Source: Histomonas meleagridis
Lineage: Eukaryota; Parabasalia; Tritrichomonadida; Dientamoebidae
Direction of reading: 5' to 3'
Assembly (NCBI GenBank): GCA_020186115.1
Contig: WSYJ01000113.1
Span: 1 to 64,000, forward strand
DNA: 64,000 nt
Under the pieces are notes generated by a model. The model saw only the letters and a program-made list of their open reading frames with translations, ran no database searches and was not told the origin of the DNA. Below are positions 50,345 through 60,244 of the stretch, piece by piece. The translations under genes were made by a program, and so were the position numbers. Position 1 is the stretch's first letter; every line of letters starts with the position of its first letter.

Positions 50345-53300
50345 ATGAGCACACTTGAAAAAACAAAATCTCTAATACAATCATCAATGTTTCCTTTAAT
50401 AAATTATTATTATGAAATTAGTTCTAAAATTACCGATGATAAAAATTATTATCCCAGTGAAATACATATCATCAAATATGATATCACAAGCATGGATAAA
50501 CAAAGTGCTCAGAATCTTATTAAAGTAGTAAGTCCTCAAGATGTTTTAAATAAGTTTTGCCCTAACTATAAGTATTCCCATGACTTTTTAAAAGAATTTT
50601 TGCGTTTTTACTCATCTCAGCAAAAAGTTTCAGAAGGATATGTGGTAATTGTATGTTTTCAGTTACTCCAATGGATTTTTAATGAAACTGAAAAAAATCC
50701 AGGTGATTATTCAATTCTTATTGATTGTTTAAACTTAATTGGTGATACTCCAATTAGAAACATTGTCAACCATATTACCAGGTCCTTACTTCAAGTAATT
50801 TTTTCCGAACCATCAAACACATGGAATGATTCGTTTTATGAAAGCATTTTAAAATTCATGTCCAACAATAAGTACCTTACAGCTCCCGACTTTTATAGGT
50901 TTTCTCCTTTTCTTAAGCGCATTTCCACGAGTGTTAATAAAGATTTATCCAATTATATGATTAAAGTCTTAACTGATCTTGATGCTTGTAATGCCCCAAT
51001 TTTACAAACAGAAGACATTCAAACACTTTCCTTAATTATTTCCCCTTATATACAAAAATTAGACTATGGCGGAATAGTTTTACTCGAACGATTTATCTTC
51101 CATTGTATCACTGAAAATGATTTAATTTTAATACAAGATTCATATATGATGATAATATTAGCATTGATAGAACAAATACAATATGCAACACAACCATATG
51201 AGTATCCAAATAACACAAATACTAATCCTCAAATAAATAATGAATATACATTAAAAAGTCTTACATATCAATTCTTAACTGCTTTAAATGGAGATATTAA
51301 AGATAATGATGAACCACCGTATGAATGTTTGATTGATTCAATTGAATTCGAAAAATTAATGTCTTCGGAAATACTTAAATATTCACAATTGATTTCAGCA
51401 GCATTTAAAACATCGGAAAATGATATAAAAGGAACAAAAGTTCATAAAGCATTTTTCGAAACATTTATGATGCATATAATGGTATTATCAAAGAATTTTT
51501 ATTTCCAAACTTGTTCATGTTTTTTATATATATTGCAATACTTTAAAAATAAAGAATTCTTTATTAATAATATGGAAAATTTAATAAAATTAATATTTCC
51601 TGATTTAACAAATCATGTATTCCAAGACGAAAAACTGAACATTTGTATTAATTGTATTCGAAATAAATTTATTGATATTTTAATTGATATTTCATCCGAT
51701 TTAATACTTAAATTAATTTTATTACTTAAAGAAGAAGTTTTTATTTTTACTGAATTATTATTAAGAGTTTTAAAATCTTCAAAATTTAATTTAACAATTT
51801 TAAATAACAAAGAATTCTTATATGCAATTTCGTTAAATTCTTTAAAACTTCAACAATTTAACTTAAATGATAATTCACAAATTATATTAAAAACAAGAAA
51901 CTCCATTTTTATAATTATGTCTGAACTTGCTTTAAATCCATTATCTTTATACTCAGCAATTTCAAGTAGTAAATTTATTTATGGTTATTATCGATATATA
52001 TTTGAACAACCTTTAACTTTTTCAGTTATAAAAACATTACGAAATTCGATTTCACAAATCCAAATTAAATCAAAAGAAATTAAATTAAAATCATTAATTT
52101 CAAATATTAAAAATACAATTATTTCATGCACAGTTAATTTTGATGATTTAATATATCAAAATTTATGTAAAGACTTATTAAATAGTTTAATGTATTCTTT
52201 TAAGCATAATCCAAAAATCTCATTAATGTTTGAATCATTAATTGATCCATTTTCAGATTATATAATAAAACAACCAAATGAACAAATGCTTTTAGATATA
52301 TTAACATTTTATTCATATATAGCTTCGATAAAAAAGCAATTTGAAATTAATGAAATCATTTTTAATAAATTGTATAAATGTATTAAATCTGTTTATAATA
52401 ATGAACCCACGATATTAATCGAACAAAAATTATTTTGCTTATTATGTAAAAATATATCAATAAATTTAGGTTCAATGTTTTTAATTTCGGTGCCTTCTGT
52501 TTTACCTTTAATTATAGCGATTTTTGGTAAATCAAAAAGAATTGTTCCGATAATTAAATATATTAACGATTTATGTGAATATTCTGATTATAATCGAAGA
52601 CTTTGTCATGATGGTGATTTATATTTAATTTTCTCGATTTTTATATGTTCTAAAACAAATGAAACAATTATAAATTATCGTGGATGTCAATTCTCATTAC
52701 ATATTGATGAAGAAATAACTCAAAAATATGTTGTACCTTTATTAACAACAATTATGATTTCTAAATCAAGTAAAATCAATTCACATTATTTAGTCGAAAG
52801 TATAGTTAAAGAGGAAAATCATCAAATTTGTGATTTATTAGGTAAATTAATCACAAAATGCCAAAGTATTCCATCTGCAATTTTTTCATTAAGTTATTCT
52901 GATGCATTATTTGATGTAAATGGTGTAAATTCATTTGATTTAAATAATAACTTTACTGTACATTTTATGTTAAATCTTGATACACAATTATTAATGGAAA
53001 GTAATGTCCATATAAAAATTTTAACAATAACTGATACCTTGAATAATCAATTAATAATATTTCTTAATCAAATGGTTCTTTATGCTAAATATGAATCAGT
53101 TACAACTCGAACAACTGTTGTTTTAATGAAATTCCAAGATTCGAATGTATGGAATCATATTTCAATTGTTTTTAAGTTTCAAGAAAAAGCTCTTTCATTA
53201 AATAATTATAAAAATTTGATACAATATAACGATAGTGAATTATGTAATTTTAGATTTACAGAAGGACCACTTCAATTAATATTTGGAGGAATTGATGATC

Positions 53301-56300
53301 AAGACCCTATAAGTCCTGAATGGAAAGATCATCAATTTGGTAAAATTGGTGATTTTCAAATATTTCCATTTGCTTTTGATAATAAAAATGTTAAAACTTT
53401 AATTAAATCACCTTGGAAAATCATTGATAAATGTTTATTCTCTACAAATATTATCACAAATCCTTCAATTAAAGGAACTTTTAATGTCGAAAGAAATAAT
53501 ACATTTCAACGAAATAAACCTAAAAGTAAATTAATTATTAATGTATATGATAAATATCCTTCACCTTTACCTATTTTAGATGCGATGGTAAATTGTAATG
53601 AATGTAATACATTAGTTAAATTCTTTAATCATTTTAATACATCTTCATTTACTTATACTTCAATGATTTTAGGTATGATAAGTCAGTTATTTAAGAGAAG
53701 TATAACGCCACAAAAAGAATTTAATGGTGTTGATTTAATTCTTTATAATTTATCTAAATCACCTGAAAAACTTTCATCTGATTTATACTTTTCATTTTTT
53801 TATGTGTTTGGTAATATAACTTATAAAGATCTTCAAAAACAATGGTTTGATACATTTATATTAAATCCTTTGTTTTGGATACAATGTTCTTCATCACATT
53901 TTTATATAATATTAAAACATTGGAATTCTAATTTAGTTGAAACTTATGAATATATTTTTAATGATTTTAATTCTGATGTTGAATCATATTTTTCAAGTTT
54001 ATTAAATCAATATATGTTATTATTCTGTTTGAAAGAAGATTATTCATCAGAATTTATAACTGAAAAGAAGAATTTATTAAATGAAACTTATACGAAAGAA
54101 ATGATAAATAAATGTTCGGATTTGTTTATAAATTTACTTTCAAGAATTTCATTTATTATATTAACTGAAAAAGATATAGAAAATTTATTTCTACAAATTA
54201 ATAATTGGAAAAATAAACAAAATTTAATTCAAATGTTTAAACTAACTCAAAATATATCAATTCCGATCTTAAAAGAAACAAAATTATTAAATAAATATTT
54301 GTTAAATCTTCATTCATTATTAAATAATGAAGATATTGATATCATCGAAAATTGTTTATTAACAATAATAAAATTAACTTATCAAAACACTAATAGTTTC
54401 ATTATACATTTAATAAGTTCTGGATTTCAATTTAAATCGAATTCCAATCAACTTGAAATATTAAATAGAATGAGAAAATACATTAAAGAAATTCCTGAAA
54501 TATTTATATTAATTTGTATTTTATCATTACATTTAGGTAATCAAACACATGGAATTGTTTGTCAAATATTTAAAGAAATTAAACAATTAAAATTATTAAT
54601 GAAATTAAATTCACTTTGGTATATTTATCCAATTTTATTATCATTTAAAACTAATTTAGAAAATACACAAGAAATTTATGATTTTATTTCATATGTTTTG
54701 TTTTTGGAACAAGATGAAAACAAAAGAATTAATGAATTTAATCAAATTTGTTCATTAATTTTTGTCGTTTGTAATTATTATAAAACAGAAATTAATCATT
54801 ACTTTATATTATTACAAAATATTCAAACTTATTTAACTAATAATAATTTTTCAAATAAATTTTTCGATTTCGTTATACAAAACGCATTTTATTTTTGTTT
54901 TTATTCATTTTCTACTAAAACACATCATAAAGAATTAATAGATTTATATAAAAGTTCGATTTTTTATGAAAATGATTTTAATATAATAACTTATCCAATA
55001 TTAAAAAATTATGATATACAAATTGAAGATGATAATTTTATTTATGACATTTCATTAAGAATTGAAACAGATTTATTACACCAAATATTTTCATTAAATT
55101 TAGACGATTCTGGTAATTGGAATAATCTTGAAGTAGCAAATATTGGAATTTCATTAATTAAAAATTCAAATTTGAAAAACGAATTCTTAAAATATTATAA
55201 TATGTTTTTAAATTTCATTGATAAAAGTCAAATTAATGAAAATGTTCGTAATAATTTAATCCAAAATTCGGAATTTTTCTTCCAAATTAATAAAAGCAAA
55301 AGTGAAAATTTACTAAAAAGTTCTTTAAATCAAATATTTAATACAATTAAAAATGAATTTAAATATATATATCAAATAATTAAAGAAAATTCTTTAACTT
55401 ATGATCAAAAGAACATTAATAATATAAATAATGAATATCAATTATATCAAAATAGAATTCCTAATAATATCAACAATAAAATTATTTATGTTCGTGATTT
55501 TTGTGTATGTAATAATTGTTATTGTTCACCTAAACTTAAAATTAAAAAACAATTTAAGCCTAAAACTTATAAACCATTTTATAATGATATAGCAACTGTA
55601 ACATATAAAACAACAGCAACATTAATCCAATATACCAAAATTACTAAAATTGTTTTTGAAGTACATACTAAGAAATTTATAATAACATCAAATGTTAAAC
55701 AAAGAATTATAAAATTTAATGAAATTCAAAGTTTATTTATCAAACGTAAATATACAGCAATCGAAATAATATTATATACAGGAAAATCATATCTAATTGA
55801 TTTTGAAAATAATAAATCGATTAATCGATTAATATTACATCCAGTATCAATAAATGAAACTAAAAACAATGTAATTGAAATGTGGCAAACAAATCAATTA
55901 TCAAATTTCGAAACTATAATGTTATTAAATATAATTTCTGGTCGAAGTTATCATGATTCGTCAATGTATTTAATATTTCCGAATGTTTTATATTCATTTG
56001 ATGATATTAATTCTATACGTTCTGAGATAACTGTTACTGAAACAAATATTTTACCGAATGTTAATACACGTGATGCCATTAATAATCATTCGATTTTACC
56101 TGTCGACTTTTATACAACTTGTGAATGTATTACGAATATACCAAATTGGGCAAATAATTCATTCGATTTTATATATAAACTTCGAAGAATTCTTGAACCG
56201 AAAATTATTACACAACAATTACATTTATGGTTACAAAATGTTTTTTCGATTAATACATTTATGAAACATATTCCATTATTCGATAAACAAATTCCTAAGA

Positions 56301-57220
56301 AAAATGTGGTAAGTAATTATAATAAATGCTTTAAAAAATATGAAATTAAACTTGAAGATAGAAAAATTATTTCTTCAACGCGTTTAGTGGGAAATTCTCT
56401 ACAAGCTTTAATTAGCGATGGTTCAATAATTAAAATATCATATGATGATAATGCTGGACTTATCACATCAAAAGTTTCACAAATTAATGATTTTGATCAT
56501 AATTTTAATGTTTTTTGTGTTGAAACTAAAAAAATCGGAATATTTTCAAAAGAAAAACATAACGCAAAAATAGTCGAAAACTCAAATATTGTTTCGAATA
56601 TCGAAATATTCGCCGAACTTGAATTAATTTCTATTTTCGATAAAAGCATTTTGTTTTGTCCTGATTCTTCTACAGTTGCAATTAAATCTAAAAACTCAAC
56701 AACAAAAATTTTATGTTATACAAATAATCGTATAACAAATCTTGAAGCGAATTCTGTTTTTAAGATTTTCGTCGTTGTAACTATTGATGGCGTTTTACAA
56801 GTTCATAATTTAATTAATGGTGAAATCGTTAATAAAATTAAACTTGGATTCGAAACGAAAAAGATTTTAATAACCCCAAAATGGGGAATGATAATAGCTT
56901 TCACTGTTAGTCCGAATAATGATATTTTCGTGTTTAATGTAAATGGAAAACTAATTAAACGTTTTCAAACATCAGAGAAAATTATTAATTATTTCACGTT
57001 CTGCTCAAAAGAAGCATTCGATTTAGTGGCTTTCGAAAATGAATCTCATGTTATAAAATATTTCGACCCTATGAAACCAGAAAAATTAAATAGAGTCATA
57101 GAAGCTCATGAAGAAGTTTCAATAGTAATGTATAACGCATCGAAAGCTTTGTTCTTAATTATGACAAAAAATGGTAAAATAACTGTTTTAATGAAGGAAA
57201 TAAATATGTTAGATGAGTAA
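50345..57220 (+). CDS. Giant BEACH-domain protein (neurobeachin/LvsA type)
   Basis: The first ATG (MSTLEKTKSLIQSSMFPLIN) is at 50345, giving 2291 residues. The frame is open 28 codons further to a TTG (FNPPRVIKNVKFRGPHIE), so the true start is uncertain. A long helical region (about 1-850) is followed by a ConA-like/laminin-G-like domain at about 855-1015 (NNFTVHFMLNL, WNHISIVFKF) and more helical repeats. A PH-BEACH domain lies at about 1750-1832 and the BEACH domain starts near 1845 (LSNFETIMLLNIISGRSYHD, SMYLIFPNVL). WD40-type blades run to the end. The BEACH segment is shorter than usual and its later motifs are hard to see. BEACH proteins act in vesicle trafficking and membrane fusion/fission. 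The stop TAA overlaps TAAA. Confidence 0.88.
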   Translation: MSTLEKTKSLIQSSMFPLINYYYEISSKITDDKNYYPSEIHIIKYDITSMDKQSAQNLIKVVSPQDVLNKFCPNYKYSHDFLKEFLRFYSSQQKVSEGYVVIVCFQLLQWIFNETEKNPGDYSILIDCLNLIGDTPIRNIVNHITRSLLQVIFSEPSNTWNDSFYESILKFMSNNKYLTAPDFYRFSPFLKRISTSVNKDLSNYMIKVLTDLDACNAPILQTEDIQTLSLIISPYIQKLDYGGIVLLERFIFHCITENDLILIQDSYMMIILALIEQIQYATQPYEYPNNTNTNPQINNEYTLKSLTYQFLTALNGDIKDNDEPPYECLIDSIEFEKLMSSEILKYSQLISAAFKTSENDIKGTKVHKAFFETFMMHIMVLSKNFYFQTCSCFLYILQYFKNKEFFINNMENLIKLIFPDLTNHVFQDEKLNICINCIRNKFIDILIDISSDLILKLILLLKEEVFIFTELLLRVLKSSKFNLTILNNKEFLYAISLNSLKLQQFNLNDNSQIILKTRNSIFIIMSELALNPLSLYSAISSSKFIYGYYRYIFEQPLTFSVIKTLRNSISQIQIKSKEIKLKSLISNIKNTIISCTVNFDDLIYQNLCKDLLNSLMYSFKHNPKISLMFESLIDPFSDYIIKQPNEQMLLDILTFYSYIASIKKQFEINEIIFNKLYKCIKSVYNNEPTILIEQKLFCLLCKNISINLGSMFLISVPSVLPLIIAIFGKSKRIVPIIKYINDLCEYSDYNRRLCHDGDLYLIFSIFICSKTNETIINYRGCQFSLHIDEEITQKYVVPLLTTIMISKSSKINSHYLVESIVKEENHQICDLLGKLITKCQSIPSAIFSLSYSDALFDVNGVNSFDLNNNFTVHFMLNLDTQLLMESNVHIKILTITDTLNNQLIIFLNQMVLYAKYESVTTRTTVVLMKFQDSNVWNHISIVFKFQEKALSLNNYKNLIQYNDSELCNFRFTEGPLQLIFGGIDDQDPISPEWKDHQFGKIGDFQIFPFAFDNKNVKTLIKSPWKIIDKCLFSTNIITNPSIKGTFNVERNNTFQRNKPKSKLIINVYDKYPSPLPILDAMVNCNECNTLVKFFNHFNTSSFTYTSMILGMISQLFKRSITPQKEFNGVDLILYNLSKSPEKLSSDLYFSFFYVFGNITYKDLQKQWFDTFILNPLFWIQCSSSHFYIILKHWNSNLVETYEYIFNDFNSDVESYFSSLLNQYMLLFCLKEDYSSEFITEKKNLLNETYTKEMINKCSDLFINLLSRISFIILTEKDIENLFLQINNWKNKQNLIQMFKLTQNISIPILKETKLLNKYLLNLHSLLNNEDIDIIENCLLTIIKLTYQNTNSFIIHLISSGFQFKSNSNQLEILNRMRKYIKEIPEIFILICILSLHLGNQTHGIVCQIFKEIKQLKLLMKLNSLWYIYPILLSFKTNLENTQEIYDFISYVLFLEQDENKRINEFNQICSLIFVVCNYYKTEINHYFILLQNIQTYLTNNNFSNKFFDFVIQNAFYFCFYSFSTKTHHKELIDLYKSSIFYENDFNIITYPILKNYDIQIEDDNFIYDISLRIETDLLHQIFSLNLDDSGNWNNLEVANIGISLIKNSNLKNEFLKYYNMFLNFIDKSQINENVRNNLIQNSEFFFQINKSKSENLLKSSLNQIFNTIKNEFKYIYQIIKENSLTYDQKNINNINNEYQLYQNRIPNNINNKIIYVRDFCVCNNCYCSPKLKIKKQFKPKTYKPFYNDIATVTYKTTATLIQYTKITKIVFEVHTKKFIITSNVKQRIIKFNEIQSLFIKRKYTAIEIILYTGKSYLIDFENNKSINRLILHPVSINETKNNVIEMWQTNQLSNFETIMLLNIISGRSYHDSSMYLIFPNVLYSFDDINSIRSEITVTETNILPNVNTRDAINNHSILPVDFYTTCECITNIPNWANNSFDFIYKLRRILEPKIITQQLHLWLQNVFSINTFMKHIPLFDKQIPKKNVVSNYNKCFKKYEIKLEDRKIISSTRLVGNSLQALISDGSIIKISYDDNAGLITSKVSQINDFDHNFNVFCVETKKIGIFSKEKHNAKIVENSNIVSNIEIFAELELISIFDKSILFCPDSSTVAIKSKNSTTKILCYTNNRITNLEANSVFKIFVVVTIDGVLQVHNLINGEIVNKIKLGFETKKILITPKWGMIIAFTVSPNNDIFVFNVNGKLIKRFQTSEKIINYFTFCSKEAFDLVAFENESHVIKYFDPMKPEKLNRVIEAHEEVSIVMYNASKALFLIMTKNGKITVLMKEINMLDE

Positions 57221-57558
57221 AATAAATTAGTTATTTTTTAAAATGAAAATACACAAAAATTTATGTGCATCGTTTTTTGGGCGTCATTTTTTAATAAACC
57301 TCTATAAAAATGATGTTAAAGGTTTTTACAAGGTTCTGATTTTTTCTATTATATATAATATTAATGTACTTATTAAAGGACTTATTAAAACGTTTTATTT
57401 CTGAATTCCTATTTTTGTCCAAGATATTTGTGTTTGTTTAAGCTCACATGCCGATCAAAAAGCCATCATTTTTTTTCCATATGACAACTAAATGCCTCAC
57501 TAAACTTCACTTTTCTAATTTAAAATATGCATTTAAAACATTTCATTAACATCTATTT
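57221..57558. other. Convergent 3' region, BEACH / hypothetical
   Basis: AT-rich non-coding sequence. I see no supported feature. Confidence 0.5.
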
Positions 57559-58467
57559 TTATTTAACATCTGTTTTTTCTTCACTTTTATTCGGAATGGA
57601 ATTTGCGATTTGGGACTCACCTTTTTCATTTTCATTGGCAGAGGTATCGTTGCTCTTACCTTTATTTCCCATTGTCAAAAATGGAGAAGTTTCGGTTATG
57701 TTTTTTGTTTTTTGTAAAGCTAAATTTGCAACTATTGAAGGAGGAAGCGGAGTAGATTTGATTCGTGGTGGCATGCTGTTTGGTACGCGCTTTGGAGCTG
57801 CATGTTTGGACGCATATTCATATAGTAGCTTTTGGGTGATTGATCTTAATTTTTTTAGATCGCAATCAACAAGCCCTTTTGCTTTACTAAATTCATGTTC
57901 GTAGCGCGAAACAATACTTCCGAGGTACTCTAAGTCCTTGTCCGTGATTTGACGCTGTATGAGATCTTTGAGCTCGTAAATATCAATTGAACTTGACTGT
58001 TGTTTGACAGGTGCTGCTGGTGCTTTCAACGGTACGGGATGAGGAGGAGGAATAAGTGCTGTAAAATCATTAAAAGATTGAATATCATTTGGACAAATTG
58101 AAATATATTGAGAAAATATATCTTTGAAAGTTAAAAGTGATTCGTGCCATGTTGTTTCTGTTGGTTGTAGGTATGGTTTTACTGATTTAATGATAGATTT
58201 TTGTATCGAAAGAAGTGCTAAAGTAATCTCTGAATCTGTTCCAAAAAAATTGATAGCTCTTTGAACCACACAATGAAGCTCATTGAGCCACTCCTCTGGT
58301 GTTTTATATTTATTTTCATCTAATTTTAATTTGACAATAAAAATATTAATTTCATCTGGAGGCTGATTTTCCAAAGAATTAAAATAGGAAGTTAAGGCTT
58401 GCCCAATTGGTGATCGAAGTGCTTGGTTAAAATGTTCGATACAAGCTGAGCAAAGCAAATTGTTCAT
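57559..58467 (-). CDS. Possible bromodomain/NET-like protein (divergent)
   Basis: I start at MNNLLCSACIEHFNQALRSP (ATG at 58467; the upstream GTG is unlikely), giving 302 residues. The first about 120 residues are helical and have a bromodomain-like arrangement: LRSPIGQALTSYFNS, NKYKTPEEWLNELHCVVQRAI and NFFGTDSEITLALLSIQKSI. A proline-rich linker (ALIPPPHPVPLKAPAAP) leads to ELKDLIQRQITDKDLEYLGS and DLKKLRSITQKLLYEYASKH, recalling an ET/NET domain. A basic, low-complexity tail rich in Asn, Glu and Lys ends it. Bromodomain plus NET would suggest a chromatin reader binding acetyl-lysine. The similarity is weak by eye; it may be an unrelated helical protein. The frame is intact. Confidence 0.4.
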   Translation of the reverse strand: MNNLLCSACIEHFNQALRSPIGQALTSYFNSLENQPPDEINIFIVKLKLDENKYKTPEEWLNELHCVVQRAINFFGTDSEITLALLSIQKSIIKSVKPYLQPTETTWHESLLTFKDIFSQYISICPNDIQSFNDFTALIPPPHPVPLKAPAAPVKQQSSSIDIYELKDLIQRQITDKDLEYLGSIVSRYEHEFSKAKGLVDCDLKKLRSITQKLLYEYASKHAAPKRVPNSMPPRIKSTPLPPSIVANLALQKTKNITETSPFLTMGNKGKSNDTSANENEKGESQIANSIPNKSEEKTDVK

Positions 58468-58664
58468 AAAGCAAAATTTATTATTTGTCACTTTTTTGTA
58501 ATCCGAAGAAAAAAATTGCTAAGTCATTCTAAGAAAAATAGTGTTTCATCCTGATTATATATGTATGATGCTTAAAATTGATTAACAACTAAATTTTTCA
58601 ATTAACAAATGTATAAGGTTATCAATTCGATTTTTTATGGTAAAGAAAAATCTTTATCAATATT

Positions 58665-58700
58665 GGGTGTTCCGTTAATTCGTGCAAAAAAAATATATAT
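58665..58700 (+). repeat. 34-bp repeat, copy 1 (element end?)
   Basis: GGGTGTTCCGTTAATTCGTG followed by an A-run and (AT)n. It recurs at 63778-63812 in the same orientation with a single mismatch over about 34 bases. Its position just before the helicase-like gene suggests the terminus of a mobile or virus-like element. Confidence 0.7.
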
Positions 58701-58717
58701 AGTGGTATCAAAAATGG

Positions 58718-60076
58718 TTGAAATTTAATTCTTTGAATTTTGAGGATAGACCGTTCAGCAATATGGACCAGAACAACTGTATTCATAACGATTGTAATAC
58801 TAATATAGATACTGAAATAGCTATAATAATGCCTATTATTAAAAGTTTTAGATGGTTTGAGGTTAATAATATTATAACTAGACAAGAATTATTATATGCA
58901 TTAGAATATATAAAAAAGCATTCTATATTATCTGATAATTTAAAAATTAACTGGGAAAGCCAAATAAATAGATATATAGAGAAAAAGAATAAAAATTATG
59001 GTACCTTACTTAAAATGTTAAAAATTTATGATCCAGAATATTATATTAAATATGTTAAACCAATAATTACTACTGTTGAAAATACTTATAAAGAAGATTT
59101 TTTTAACATCAAAATATACTTTTACTGATTATTTAAATGATGCTTATAAATACATTAATATAGATGATTATATTAATAATTTAACTAAATGTTTTGCATT
59201 TATTATTAATAACGGTAAATATATATTAAAAGAATGGGATAATGACCATTTAGTTTTTAATATTAAATCTTCTAAAAAAGAACTATTAGAAACTATAGGT
59301 AGTATAACAATAAATGTTAATACCACAGAAGAAGAAAAAGAAAAAATGAAGAAACAACATAAAAAGGTTTCTGATACTAAAAATATTAAATTAATTAAGT
59401 TATTAGATGATATTAAAAATATTAGACCAAAATTCAAAAGTTTTAATAAATATGATATATTAGGAGATGATATTAATATATTTGGTTTATTTAGACCTCC
59501 TACTCAAGAATTATCATATATAAATATAGCCATAAATCAAGACTTAGTTGATACATGGTTAAATATTATACACGATCAATTATATGATGAAGAATCTATT
59601 AAAGCATTTAATCATTTATTATATGTTAATGCTTATTTATTACAATATCATAAAAAAGAACCAGTATTCTTTGTTAAATATAGTGAAGCAGGTAATACAG
59701 GAAAGAATTATATAGATAATTCATTTGAGAAGTATACAAAGAATATGCTTTAGTTGGTATCGGAGAACAAACTTTATTAGAAAAACACAATGGAGTTTTA
59801 GCTAATAAATTATATAGATCTTATGATGAATTTAGCACAGATAATTATAAAACTAAAATTATGGATAATGTAGTTAAGCATTTAACTAATAGTAAACTTG
59901 CTGTTAGAGCAATGTGTAAAGATAGTAAGCAAGAATCAGATTATGCCATCGAAATGCTAAATTCTAATCATCCTGATTTATATGGTATGTTAAATAGTAA
60001 TGATAAAGCTTTATTCTCTAGATTATGCATTATCAGACTTAAAAAAAGCGATATCAAAGAATCTATATACTTCTGA
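58718..60076 (+). pseudogene. Helicase-like (SF3/D5-type) gene of a mobile or virus-like element, frameshifted
   Basis: A very AT-rich gene of about 440 codons can be followed in three frames, with shifts near 59100 and 59750. The first part (MDQNNCIHNDCNTNIDTEIA, from about 58763) is unassigned. The middle part carries a motif resembling a Walker A loop (SEAGNTGKN, near 59685), though degenerate against GxxGxGK. The last part reads SYDEFSTDNYKTKIMDNVV (Walker-B-like DE), VRAMCKDS and EMLNSNHPDLYGML (motif-C-like Asn), ending with FSRLCIIRL. This order is typical of superfamily 3 helicases of small DNA viruses, Polinton-like elements and plasmids. The host range of the source cannot be told. 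The frame breaks make it inactive. Confidence 0.5.
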
Positions 60077-60242
60077 TAATATATCTGTTATTCATTATAT
60101 TTTAATAATAATTTTTCATGGATATTTTTAATAATATCAACTTTCGGGGCAACAAACTTGGGCCTAATTTAGTTGGACTGTTCTACGTAAAGTATTCAAT
60201 TTCGAATTACGGTTATCCATTCAATTGGGACAAAAATAAAAA
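60077..60242. other. Left flank of the pogo-like element
   Basis: Short AT-rich sequence, somewhat richer in GC near 60145-60180. No supported feature. Confidence 0.35.
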
Positions 60243-60244
60243 TA

